From positions 2,294,001 to 2,358,000 of the forward strand of contig NZ_JACCAB010000001.1 of assembly GCF_013408925.1 (NCBI RefSeq): 64,000 bases of DNA, given 5' to 3'. The first letter of the stretch is position 1. Each line of letters opens with the position of its first letter. The stretch is from Pedococcus badiiscoriae (lineage in GTDB: Bacteria; Actinomycetota; Actinomycetes; Actinomycetales; Dermatophilaceae). A program made the translations under genes and the position numbers. The notes under the pieces were generated by a model that worked only from the letters and a program-made list of their open reading frames with translations, searched no databases and was not told the origin of the DNA. Shown one piece after another: positions 26,422 through 37,497 of this stretch.

Positions 26422-26602
26422 GCCCGGGGCCGGTGCCCCCGGCGCTCGTAGGGACTCAGGAACCGCTGGCGCGCCCGGCACGTTCGGCCCCAGGGGAGCG
26501 TTCCCCCGCCGGCGCGTCCGCGTGCGTGGCCCGTCTCGACTAGCCTAGGTCGGGCCGTTGTCACCCGGATGCCCACGGCTGCGAACCCTCAGGAGATATT
26601 GC

Positions 26603-29542
<2,940 letters not shown>

Positions 29543-29561
29543 CCCCGACTCGATCCCGGGT

Positions 29562-30047
29562 TCAGCCGACCTGAAGGGCCTCCACCCGCCACCGGCCGTC
29601 GAGGCCGACCAACCGGAACGCCAGCGCACGCACCCTTCCCCCGTCCACCACGACGGCGCTCGCCTCGGCAACCCCGTCGGCAGGCTCGCAGACCCGCACC
29701 CCACGCACGATGGTGCGGCGGGTCGGCAGTGCCCCGCGCCGAGCCGAGACGGCGGCGCGGCGGGCCACCGCGGCATACACCTCCGGGGTGGTCCATCGGA
29801 GCACCTGCGGTGCGGGGCGCGCTCCGGCCATCACCTCCACCAGCCCCTGGGCGATGTGCCCGGCCCAGACACGCGGATCGGGCAGGTCGTCGCGGCGGGT
29901 GGGGCGCTCGCCGAAGAGCTGGTCGTCGCTCCACAGGTCGAAGTCGATGGCGAGCGCGTCCTGGACGTACCGGGTCGAGCCGACGTCGCCAGGAGACCAG
30001 GACTCGGTCTCGGTCAGCACCGGCGGGCGGGTACGAGGGGCCGGCAT
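29562..30047 (-). CDS. Rv3235-family protein
   Basis: This 161-residue protein of unknown function is recognised by place and pattern: it lies beside secA, as Rv3235 does near secA1, and has the family texture WAGHIAQGLVEVMAGARPAPQVLRW followed by a compact C-terminal domain ending FRLVGLDGRWRVEALQVG. The last part looks like a small alpha-beta fold. ATG 30047 is the most likely start, although no clear ribosome binding site is seen and the frame runs on upstream. It is convergent with secA, with only 19 bp between. Confidence 0.7.
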   Translation of the reverse strand: MPAPRTRPPVLTETESWSPGDVGSTRYVQDALAIDFDLWSDDQLFGERPTRRDDLPDPRVWAGHIAQGLVEVMAGARPAPQVLRWTTPEVYAAVARRAAVSARRGALPTRRTIVRGVRVCEPADGVAEASAVVVDGGRVRALAFRLVGLDGRWRVEALQVG

Positions 30048-30118
30048 GATGCGCAGCGGGGTGAGCCGCGAGGGCGACTCCGCCGTCCGGGGGAGCGTCG
30101 ACCGGCGCGCCGAGCCGC

Positions 30119-30943
30119 TCACCGCCGCGCTCCGAACGGCTCGCCGGAGGCCGACGGCGCGGCGGGCGGGGATGATGGGTTCGGTGGTCGCAGGACCTGA
30201 CCGGGCAGGAGCAGGTCGGGATCGTCGCCGATGACCGCGCGGTTGGCTCGGTACCAGGCCGGCCACGCGTCGGCGACCTCGGCGGCGGAGGCGTCCGGCC
30301 CCAGCTGGCGGCGGACGAGGTCCCACAACGTGTCGCCCCGGTGGACGACGATCTCGGGTGTCGGACGGGACGTGCGGCCGCCGGTGACCAGGCGCGACTC
30401 GGGCTGAGGTCGCTGCACGGGACGTGACGGGGTCCACCCCGGGACGGGGTCGTGAGCCAGCGCCGGAGCCAGCACGGGAGCCAGCACCGGAGCGGGCGCT
30501 GCATCTGGCGCGCTCACCTGGCTTCGCACGGTGACGGTGAACGCGGGGGTCAGAGCTGACGCCGACGGCGCAGGCCCGCGCTGGCCGTCGGCAAGGGCGG
30601 TCCCCGGCGTGAGGGACGCGCCGAGGGCTGCTCCGACCATGACGGCCGCGACGCGACGGCAGAGGGCTGGTGCCCACGCCCGAGCACATCGGTCCGCTGC
30701 GTCGCCGACCCGGCCGGGCAGGTGCGCCAGCAGCGCGGCAACCGTGCTGGCGGCCAGCCAGGCGCCCAGGGCCGCACTGACGGCCAAGGCGAGGAGGGTC
30801 ACCAGCTCCGGCAGGCTCTCGGGGCCCGGCGCGAGCACGATCTGCCACTGTTCCAGAACAGCCCGGACGAGGAAGACTTCGAGGACTCCCAGGACGAGCA
30901 GCGCAGAGGTGGCGCAGATCCCCAGACGAACGATGCGGTTCAT
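30119..30943 (-). CDS. LysM-domain membrane protein
   Basis: This 274-residue protein has two or three N-terminal membrane helices (about 8-28, 45-68 and 95-115), an Ala/Pro-rich stretch with repeated PVLAP units, and a C-terminal LysM domain (about 200-255) beginning VVHRGDTLWDLVRRQLG and ending DLLLPGQVLRPP. LysM domains bind peptidoglycan, so it probably links membrane and wall. GGGGGGA directly upstream supports ATG 30943. It is followed 71 bp later by the Rv3235-family gene, and the two may be cotranscribed. Confidence 0.8.
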   Translation of the reverse strand: MNRIVRLGICATSALLVLGVLEVFLVRAVLEQWQIVLAPGPESLPELVTLLALAVSAALGAWLAASTVAALLAHLPGRVGDAADRCARAWAPALCRRVAAVMVGAALGASLTPGTALADGQRGPAPSASALTPAFTVTVRSQVSAPDAAPAPVLAPVLAPALAHDPVPGWTPSRPVQRPQPESRLVTGGRTSRPTPEIVVHRGDTLWDLVRRQLGPDASAAEVADAWPAWYRANRAVIGDDPDLLLPGQVLRPPNPSSPPAAPSASGEPFGARR

Positions 30944-31141
30944 GATTCCCCCCGGAACCTCGTTTTGCATGTGTTTGCGTTTGATAGACCCTAGTAGCCA
31001 GCACCTGCCGATGGCAAGACTGGTCGGCGCTAGAGTCGCGCAGGCCCAGCCTTGTTCGTCCGGGATCACGGCTTGGCGGCGCGGGGGCGGGGGCCGACCG
31101 TGGGAAAGCCGGAGGAACGCCGGCGGAAAGGGGGGCACGGG

Positions 31142-31708
31142 ATGCGCTGGGACGCCCTGTTCGAGGACCTCGCCGGCCAGTGGAATGCGGAGTCGAGGCG
31201 GGAGCTCGACGCCGAGGTGGCCGATCGGACCCGGCGCGAGCGCGCCTCGGTCGGCTTGTACGAGCGGCTGTCGGCGGCCGGGACCGATCTGCTGACGGTC
31301 ACGCTGCGCAGCGGCGACGTAGTCAGGGGGCGGGTCGCCGACGTCGGCGACGGATGGCTGTTGCTCGCCAGCCATCCGGGCGCGCCACCGGCAGGCGCAT
31401 CTTCCGGCGCTGCCCTGGTCCCGTTCGCGGCCGTGACCGCCCTGACAGGGCTCTCGTCCCGCGCTGGGGGCACCACCCTGGGGCGCCGGTTCGGGCTCGG
31501 CTACGCCCTGCGTGGGTTGAGCCGGGATCGTGCGACCGTGCTCCTGACGGACCTCACGGGCGCCGTCGTGACCGGCACGATCGATGCGGTCGGTCGTGAC
31601 GTCCTGGAGCTGAGCCAACACGCGGCGGACCTGCCGAGGCGTCCCGAGAACGTCACCGGGCGCCGCCTGGTGCCCTTCGCCGCAGTGGTCCTGCTGCGCC
31701 CCGCGTGA
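31142..31708 (+). CDS. conserved actinobacterial protein with two Sm-like barrel repeats
   Basis: The function of this 188-residue protein is not known. After an N-terminal helical segment (about 1-40, FEDLAGQWNAESRRELDAEV) it contains two similar beta-rich units: DLLTVTLRSGDVVRGRVADV ending LVPFAAVTAL, and RATVLLTDLTGAVVTGTIDA ending LVPFAAVVLL. The repeated strand-turn pattern with a G-x-V-x-G turn suggests tandem SH3- or Sm-like barrels from an internal duplication. ATG 31142 has a strong purine-rich site just upstream. It stands alone between divergent and convergent minus-strand genes. Confidence 0.7.
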   Translation: MRWDALFEDLAGQWNAESRRELDAEVADRTRRERASVGLYERLSAAGTDLLTVTLRSGDVVRGRVADVGDGWLLLASHPGAPPAGASSGAALVPFAAVTALTGLSSRAGGTTLGRRFGLGYALRGLSRDRATVLLTDLTGAVVTGTIDAVGRDVLELSQHAADLPRRPENVTGRRLVPFAAVVLLRPA

Positions 31709-31779
31709 TCCTGGCTCTCACGGGGACCCCAACCCGGAGACGGCCGGCGCGGGGGCGCAGCAGGAGGTCTGTCAGTCAG

Positions 31780-32004
31780 TCACTCCTGACCCTGCCCGAA
31801 TGGGTGCGCCGCCACGAAGGTCTTCGTCTCGCTGTACATCCGCTGGATGTACCCCTCGAGCTCGGCGACCTCGACACGCCACTGACCGCGGCCGCCGACC
31901 TTGATGGCCGGCAGCTCCCCGGACCGGACCAGGGCGTAGGCCTGGGCGGATGAGATGTCGAGCACTTCCGAGACCTCAGCCAGCTGAATGAAGCGCTTAG
32001 CCAC
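31780..32004 (-). CDS. small excisionase/BldC-type helix-turn-helix protein
   Basis: This 74-residue DNA-binding protein is of the MerR-like HTH_17 (excisionase) fold. It has the helix-turn-helix FIQLAEVSEVLDISSAQAY followed by the wing ALVRSGELPAIKVGGRGQWR and a third helix VAELEGYIQRM. Related small proteins include BldC and phage excisionases; this one is a stand-alone chromosomal gene in actinobacteria. GTG 32004 is preferred over GTG 32025 because GAGGGG lies just upstream of it. It is divergent from the SAF/CpaE-like pair and could regulate it. Confidence 0.75.
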   Translation of the reverse strand: MAKRFIQLAEVSEVLDISSAQAYALVRSGELPAIKVGGRGQWRVEVAELEGYIQRMYSETKTFVAAHPFGQGQE

Positions 32005-32264
32005 GTCAATCCCCTCTTCCCTCACCAGTCGACTTGACTGGATACATACGTTCTCTTGACCGAATTTTTACCATGTTCTTGTGGCTGCGTCTGGTCGTTG
32101 CGCAGATTCTGACATCTATAGCTGTTTGGGGGAGTTGGCCTGCCGACCTTGTGGATGACCCGCGGACCTGTGGATTGAACAGACGGTGGACCGTACCGGT
32201 GCGCCATGATGGCTCGGCCGGTGGGGACGAAAAGGTCGGCAACCATGATGAAGGGGACATCACC
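32005..32264. promoter_or_regulatory. AT-rich divergent promoter region
   Basis: This 260-bp gap between the excisionase-like gene and the SAF gene contains a stretch of much lower GC than its surroundings (about 32040-32130), with two TTGAC elements at 32034-32038 and 32056-32060 and a run of T at 32065-32069. These suit -35 elements and DNA melting, but I could not fix matching -10 boxes on either strand. AAGGGG at 32251-32256 is the ribosome binding site for the gene at 32265. Confidence 0.45.
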
Positions 32265-32939
32265 ATGACGGATCTTTCCGTGCCCAGGGCCACGAGGCTG
32301 CAAACGCCGGGGTGGCGGGACGCCAGGCTCGTCGTGGGGGTGATGCTGGTGGTCACCTCGGCGGGCCTCGGCTCGTTCGTGGTTGCCCACGCCGACGACA
32401 GGACGCCTGTGTATGCCGCGCGGGGACCGCTCGTGCCCGGCCAGCGGCTCGGGGACGACAACCTCGTCCGGGTCGACGTCCAGCTGGGATCCGACCTGTC
32501 CCGCTACCTCGGCGCGGCGGCGGAACTCGGCCCCGACCGGTACGTGCTGCGCGAGGTCGGGGCCGGAGAGCTCGTCCCCGCGGCAGCGGTGGGCGGCAAG
32601 GACCAGGTCGGCGTGCAGCCGCTGACCCTGTCCATCGGCGCAGGCTCCGCGGCGGCGCTGCGCGTCGGCTCCCGCGTCGACGTCTACGTCAACCCCGCCG
32701 ACCGTGGGGCGGCCGCTGCAGGCAAGGGCTTCACCGGCCCCGAGCTCGCCCTCGCCGGCGTGTCGGTCTCGAGCCTGCCGAGGACCAGCGGCGGCCTGGG
32801 GGGCGGCGCAGCGGGCGACCGTCCCATCCAGGTGATGGCTCCGACCCACCAGATCAAGGAGATCATCGGGATGGTGGACCTCGGCGCGCGGGTCACGGTG
32901 GTGCCCGTCGCAGGGACATCCCTGCGGGTCGACCAGTGA
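32265..32939 (+). CDS. second SAF-domain (CpaB-like) membrane protein
   Basis: This 224-residue protein has one N-terminal membrane helix (about 25-45), then a SAF domain (about 50-110, TPVYAARGPLVPGQRL) and a second exported beta domain with a glycine-rich insert. It is a distant relative of CpaB at 12186 and of flagellar FlgA. It is coupled to the CpaE-like gene by a GTGA overlap. The pair looks like part of a second, dispersed Tad-like system whose CpaF may be the truncated gene at 58818. Confidence 0.8.
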   Translation: MTDLSVPRATRLQTPGWRDARLVVGVMLVVTSAGLGSFVVAHADDRTPVYAARGPLVPGQRLGDDNLVRVDVQLGSDLSRYLGAAAELGPDRYVLREVGAGELVPAAAVGGKDQVGVQPLTLSIGAGSAAALRVGSRVDVYVNPADRGAAAAGKGFTGPELALAGVSVSSLPRTSGGLGGGAAGDRPIQVMAPTHQIKEIIGMVDLGARVTVVPVAGTSLRVDQ

Positions 32940-34222
32940 CGCGTTCGGTCATCGCCGCGCTCAACGGCCCCTGGGAGTCCGAGCTGGTGTCGGCCGTCGA
33001 GGCCACGGCGGGCTACACGGTGGCGCGACGGTGTGCCGACCTGTCTGACCTGATGGCCGCGGCAGCCGCAGGTTTCGGGCAGGTCGCCCTCGTGTCGGCC
33101 GACCTGCGCGCCCTCGACCGGCCGGCGTTGCACGAGCTCTCCGCCCATGGGGTCGAGGTCGCAGGCGTGGTGGCGCCGGGTGACGACCTCGGGGAGCGCC
33201 GGCTGCGCCAGCTGGGGCTGACCGTCGTGCTGCGAGCCGACCTGGCCAGCCACGAGATCGACGATGCGCTGGGCTTCCTCGACGTCCAGGGCGCGCGGAC
33301 TGCGGGCGTGGAGGTGTTCGCGGGCGCGGGGGTGTCGGAGGCGTCGGCGCTGGCGGTCGGGTTCGCGGAGGACTTCGGAGAGCCGGCCGCACCGACTGTG
33401 GCTTCCAAGGTCATCGCCGTCTGGGGACCGACGGGGGCGCCCGGACGCAGCACGGTGGCCCTCAACCTCGCGGCGGAGCTGGCCCGCAGCGGCTCCACGC
33501 TGCTCGTCGACTGCGACACCTACGGCTCCTCGGTGGCGCAGTCCCTCGGCCTGCTCGACGAAGCCCCCGGGGTGTCCGCTGCGGCCCGGGCCGCGGACCA
33601 GGGGACGCTCGACCTCGCCGCGCTCGCTCGGCTCGCACCCCAGGTGTGCCCCGGCCTGCGGGTGCTGACCGGCATCCCGCGTGCGCAGCGGTGGACCGAG
33701 CTGCGCGCGCCGTCCGTGGCCCACCTGCTGACCATCGCTCGGCAGCTGAGCCAGTTCGTGGTGATCGACTGCGGCTTCGCGATCGAGGACGACGAGGAGC
33801 TGTCCTACGACACGCTCGCCCCACGACGCAACGCCGCCACGCTCACCACCCTCGAGTCCGCCGATGAGCTCCTCGTGGTCGGCACGGCCGATCCGGTCGG
33901 CCTGCAACGACTGGTCCGGGCCGTGCAGGACCTGGCAGCGGTCCCCTCGCCCACGCCGCGCGTCGTCGTCAACAGGGTGCGTCCTTCCGCCGTCGGCGCC
34001 AAGCCGGAGCGGCGCATCGCCGACGCCCTCGGGCGGTTCGCCGGCATGGAGGACATCACCTACCTCCCTTGGGACCAGGAGAGTCTCGACGGTGCGATGT
34101 TGGCCGGGACGACACTGGCCGAGCATGCGCCGCACTGCGAGCTGCGGCAGGCGATCGCGTCGCTGACGACCCTGTATGTCGGGCGGGCACCCGAGCACGG
34201 TCGGCGACGCCGGCGCCGTTGA
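32936..34222 (+). CDS. CpaE/ParA-like protein with altered Walker A
   Basis: This 428-residue protein has a receiver-like N-terminal domain (about 1-120) and a MinD/ParA-type fold starting near residue 158. Its P-loop reads GPTGAPGRST, so both lysines of the deviant Walker A (KGGxGKT) are missing, while the LLVDCDTYGSS and FVVIDCGFAIEDDE segments are kept. It may bind nucleotide weakly or serve as a structural scaffold. The C-terminus ends in a run of basic residues, GRRRRRR, that could touch membrane or nucleic acid. GTG 32936 overlaps the stop of the SAF gene. Confidence 0.8.
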   Translation: MTRSVIAALNGPWESELVSAVEATAGYTVARRCADLSDLMAAAAAGFGQVALVSADLRALDRPALHELSAHGVEVAGVVAPGDDLGERRLRQLGLTVVLRADLASHEIDDALGFLDVQGARTAGVEVFAGAGVSEASALAVGFAEDFGEPAAPTVASKVIAVWGPTGAPGRSTVALNLAAELARSGSTLLVDCDTYGSSVAQSLGLLDEAPGVSAAARAADQGTLDLAALARLAPQVCPGLRVLTGIPRAQRWTELRAPSVAHLLTIARQLSQFVVIDCGFAIEDDEELSYDTLAPRRNAATLTTLESADELLVVGTADPVGLQRLVRAVQDLAAVPSPTPRVVVNRVRPSAVGAKPERRIADALGRFAGMEDITYLPWDQESLDGAMLAGTTLAEHAPHCELRQAIASLTTLYVGRAPEHGRRRRRR

Positions 34223-34269
34223 GGACGCCCCGCCGCTGAGGACGCCGCCGTCGCTGAGGACTCAGCAGG

Positions 34270-35586
34270 TCAGGAGCTGAACAGGAGGGTGAGACCGCCG
34301 ACGGTGTAACCCACCATCAGCACCAGCAGTGGCACCTGGCCGAGCACCGCGGCGCGACGTGGGAACAGGGTGATGGCCCGCTCGTGTGCGGCGACGACAC
34401 CCAGCACGTGGCCGGTGATGATGGCGACGACCTGGATCGTCGCGACCAGGCCCGGGGCGATCAGCGATGCGGACGGGGTCACGCCGCCCGTGCCGAGCCA
34501 GTTCGCACCGGTGCCGAGCGGGTCCGACATCTTCGCCAGCCCGTGTGTGCCCTCCCACACCCACAGCGACCAGTAGTGCGCGACGAGGTAGCCGGCGGCG
34601 ATCGGGATGAGCGTGGGGGCGAAGGAGGTCGCGACCCCCCGCACGCTGACTCCCGCGAGCCGGGCGGAGACCACCGCCGCGGCATACAGGGAGGCGGCGA
34701 CGACGACGCTGAAGGTGACCAGCGCGCCGGTCTCCCAGAGCCTCGCCGGGATGCTCGAGGACTGGACGAAGGTGTACCACCGGGTCTCGCCCGAGAAGCC
34801 GTCGTAGGCGGTCGTCCCCAGCATGACCGACGTGACCGCCAGCAGGCCCGGGGCGGCCGCGAGCTCGAGGGGCCCGTGCAACGGGGTGCGCAACGCCCAG
34901 CGACCGTCGGCGCGGCGCCCGAGGGGGCTGAGGGTGCCGTAGAGGGAGGACCAGGCGGTGAACGGGTCGCCCCGCCGCAGGTAGGGCTGGCCGAACGCCA
35001 TCGCGAGCAGCAGGCTGAGCAGCAGGTACCCCAGGATCGCGATCCGCAGCACGGCCAGGGTCGCATTGTTCGGTGCGATCAGCTCGAGCCACGCGAAGGC
35101 CAGCAGCCCCAGTGCCGCGGGCCAGTAGCCGAGCCGGTACTCGGCCAGCGCGAAGTCCTCCTCGATCCGCAGCAGCGCGAGGATGCCGCGGTGCAGCCAG
35201 CGCACCGGGCTCACCAGGCGCCAGATGCCGCCGAACACCATCGAGATGAAGGCCAGTCCCACCCACAGCCAGACGTAGACCACCGAGGGGACGGGGTTGT
35301 TCGCGTTGTCCTGGCCCAGGAACAGCGCCAGCAGAGTCCAGCCAGTGGTGGCCAGGGACGCGATGACGAACAGGCCCCGCACCGGCGCGCTGTCGAGCGC
35401 CAGGGCGATCGGCATCGGCAGCAGCCGCCCGTCGTCGGGCCGCAACCGGGGCTGCTTCCACAGCGCACCCAATGCCACGAAGGACACGACGAGCGCGAGC
35501 CCCGCACCGATGAGCAGGAAGTGGAAGGGCAGGGGCAGGTCCGCGCGGGACCCGACACCGTGCGCCGGCACCGCGGCGAGGCTCAC
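34270..35586 (-). CDS. polytopic membrane protein (often labelled fenitrothion hydrolase)
   Basis: This 438-residue protein has about ten membrane helices and no recognisable catalytic motif. Homologs in actinobacteria are often labelled fenitrothion hydrolase, a name that I would not trust for function. Its start overlaps the stop of the lipoprotein gene upstream (ATGA), so the two are translationally coupled and likely act together. Given the cupredoxin-like partner, a role in metal handling or electron transfer in the membrane is conceivable, but the sequence does not prove it. Confidence 0.65.
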   Translation of the reverse strand: MSLAAVPAHGVGSRADLPLPFHFLLIGAGLALVVSFVALGALWKQPRLRPDDGRLLPMPIALALDSAPVRGLFVIASLATTGWTLLALFLGQDNANNPVPSVVYVWLWVGLAFISMVFGGIWRLVSPVRWLHRGILALLRIEEDFALAEYRLGYWPAALGLLAFAWLELIAPNNATLAVLRIAILGYLLLSLLLAMAFGQPYLRRGDPFTAWSSLYGTLSPLGRRADGRWALRTPLHGPLELAAAPGLLAVTSVMLGTTAYDGFSGETRWYTFVQSSSIPARLWETGALVTFSVVVAASLYAAAVVSARLAGVSVRGVATSFAPTLIPIAAGYLVAHYWSLWVWEGTHGLAKMSDPLGTGANWLGTGGVTPSASLIAPGLVATIQVVAIITGHVLGVVAAHERAITLFPRRAAVLGQVPLLVLMVGYTVGGLTLLFSS

Positions 35587-36032
35587 TGGACGGCGATCTT
35601 CAGCAGGCGCAGCTCGGGGTGGTGGGTCTCGACGTCGTAGACCCCCGGCTGGGCCCCCGTGACCGTCACGGACAGCGGCTTCCCGGCGACGAGGTCCTTC
35701 TCGATCTCGAACCCGTGCAGGTGCAGCTGGTCGGCGTGGTCGCTCGTCACGGTCAGGGTCAGGGACTCACCCACCCGCAGGCTGACCGTGGTCGGGGTCG
35801 GGGACACCTTGTTGCCGGTGACGGTGATCGCGATGGTGCGGCCCGTTGAGCTGGAGGACGGTGTGCTGGAGGACGGTGAGCTGGCGGACGAGCCCGAGGA
35901 GGACGAGCTCGACACCGTCGCGCTCGCGGTCCCGCCCGCCGTGCCGCCAGACCCGCCGCAAGCGGTGAGGGACGCGGCCAGGGCCAGTCCGGCGGCCCAC
36001 GACAGGGGCTTGCCCAGAGTCATCTTCGTCAC
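35583..36032 (-). CDS. cupredoxin-like lipoprotein
   Basis: This 149-residue protein has a signal peptide with lipobox SLTAC near residue 25, a long serine-rich linker (about 30-68), and a C-terminal beta-sandwich (about 70-149) of cupredoxin type: ITVTGNKVSPTPTTVSLRVG, DQLHLHGFEIEKDL and a final VETHHPELRLLKIAV. The His residues in LHLHG and THHPE could bind copper, although the usual Cys ligand of blue copper proteins is absent. It should sit on the outer membrane face. It is coupled to the membrane protein that follows. Confidence 0.75.
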   Translation of the reverse strand: MTKMTLGKPLSWAAGLALAASLTACGGSGGTAGGTASATVSSSSSSGSSASSPSSSTPSSSSTGRTIAITVTGNKVSPTPTTVSLRVGESLTLTVTSDHADQLHLHGFEIEKDLVAGKPLSVTVTGAQPGVYDVETHHPELRLLKIAVQ

Positions 36033-36072
36033 GAACCCGAGTCTAGGCAGCCCTTTCTGACACGATGAACGC

Positions 36073-37497
36073 GTGCCGGACCGACTGAGCTCCCTCGACG
36101 CGTCGTTCCTCTACCTCGAGGAGACGACCACGCCGATGCACGTGGGTTCGGTGATGGTGTTCGACCCGCCGAGCGAGGGGTTCGACTACGACCGGCTCGT
36201 GCAGCTCATCGCCACGCGGATCGCCTTCGTGCCGCGCTACCGCCAGCGGATCCGGCAGATCCCCGGTCGGCTCGCCAACCCGGTGTGGGTCGACGACGAG
36301 AACTTCGACGTGACCTACCACGTGCGACGCTCGGCGCTCCCCAAGCCGGGCACCGACGAGCAGCTCCAGGAGTTCGTCGCCCGCATCCAGCCGCGGGCAC
36401 TCGACCGCACCAGGCCGCTCTGGGAGGTCTACCTCGTCGAAGGCCTGGAGGAGGGGCGGTTCGCCATCGTCACCAAGTCGCACCAGGCCCTCGTCGACGG
36501 CATCAATGCGGTGGACATCGCCCACGTCATCGTCGACGGCGACCCGGGCGCCGAGGGACTGGTCACCGACACCTGGCGTCCGTCGCGCGAGCCCAGCGAC
36601 ATCGAGCTACTCACCGGCGCGCTCGTCGATGCGGTCCGTCGCCCGAGCGAGGTCGTGGACAACATCCGCGGCGGGATCGTCGACGTCAAGGCCGTGGGCA
36701 CCCGCGCCCTCACTGCCGCAGGCGATGTCGTCTCGACGCTGGCTCGCACCGCAGCCCGCCCGGCGCCGCACTCGCCGCTCAACGCCCCGGTCGGCGAGGC
36801 CCGCCGCTACGTCATGATCGGCACCGACCTCGAGGACTACCGCAAGGTCCGGAGTCGCCTCGCCCGCGGCAACTACGCCGACGACGTCTCCATCAACGAC
36901 GTCGTGCTCGCCACCATCTCGGGCGCCCTCCGCTCCTGGTTGCTGACCCGTGGCGAGTCCGTCAACTCGGGCACCACGGTCCGGGCGATGGTGCCGGTCA
37001 GTGTCTACGACGCGGACGCCAGGCACCTCGGCAGCCGCCTCACCGCCTGCTTCGTCGACCTCCCCGTCGGTGAGCCGGGCCCCTCCATGCGCCTGCACCA
37101 GATCGCGTTCGCCATGCGTCAGCAGATGGAGGGCGGCCAGGCAGTGGGGGCCGAATCGCTTGCAGGACTGGCAGGATTCGCACCGCCGACCTTGCACTCC
37201 CTCGGGGCGCGCCTCGGCTCCGCCGTGTCGCGACGTCTGTTCAACGTCGTCATCACCAACGTCCCCGGCCCTCAGCACACCCTGTATGCCGGTGACGCGC
37301 GGATGCTGTCCACCTACCCCGTCATGCCCTTGGCCAAGGGCCAGGCGCTGAGCATCGGGCTGACCTCCTACGACGGCGGGGTCTACTACGGACTCAACGC
37401 CGACCGGGACTCGATGCCCGACATCGACGTCCTCGGGCAGAGCATCGTCGACTCCCTCGGTGAGCTGCTGGACAGCCACCGGTCCAAGGCGCGATGA
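36073..37497 (+). CDS. WS/DGAT-family O-acyltransferase with HQxxxDG motif
   Basis: This 474-residue protein matches wax ester synthase/diacylglycerol acyltransferases, which make storage lipids from acyl-CoA. It starts DRLSSLDASFLYLEETTTPMH and contains the PLWEVYLVEGL region and C-terminal NVPGPQHTLYAG. The active-site motif is normally HHxxxDG; here it is H137-Q138-ALVDG, so the second His, thought to be the catalytic base, is Gln. The codons are CAC CAG, one base from CAC CAC. Activity is therefore doubtful or altered. A CACGAT 6 nt before GTG 36073 suggests a leaderless start. The stop overlaps the patatin gene. Confidence 0.85.
   Translation: MPDRLSSLDASFLYLEETTTPMHVGSVMVFDPPSEGFDYDRLVQLIATRIAFVPRYRQRIRQIPGRLANPVWVDDENFDVTYHVRRSALPKPGTDEQLQEFVARIQPRALDRTRPLWEVYLVEGLEEGRFAIVTKSHQALVDGINAVDIAHVIVDGDPGAEGLVTDTWRPSREPSDIELLTGALVDAVRRPSEVVDNIRGGIVDVKAVGTRALTAAGDVVSTLARTAARPAPHSPLNAPVGEARRYVMIGTDLEDYRKVRSRLARGNYADDVSINDVVLATISGALRSWLLTRGESVNSGTTVRAMVPVSVYDADARHLGSRLTACFVDLPVGEPGPSMRLHQIAFAMRQQMEGGQAVGAESLAGLAGFAPPTLHSLGARLGSAVSRRLFNVVITNVPGPQHTLYAGDARMLSTYPVMPLAKGQALSIGLTSYDGGVYYGLNADRDSMPDIDVLGQSIVDSLGELLDSHRSKAR

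Noticed and set aside
34253..34266. GCTGAG-GA-CTCAGC palindrome between convergent genes as a terminator
   Set aside because: A 2-nt loop cannot close over this stem, and the sequence is part of simple GCTGAGGAC repeats; function too uncertain to list.
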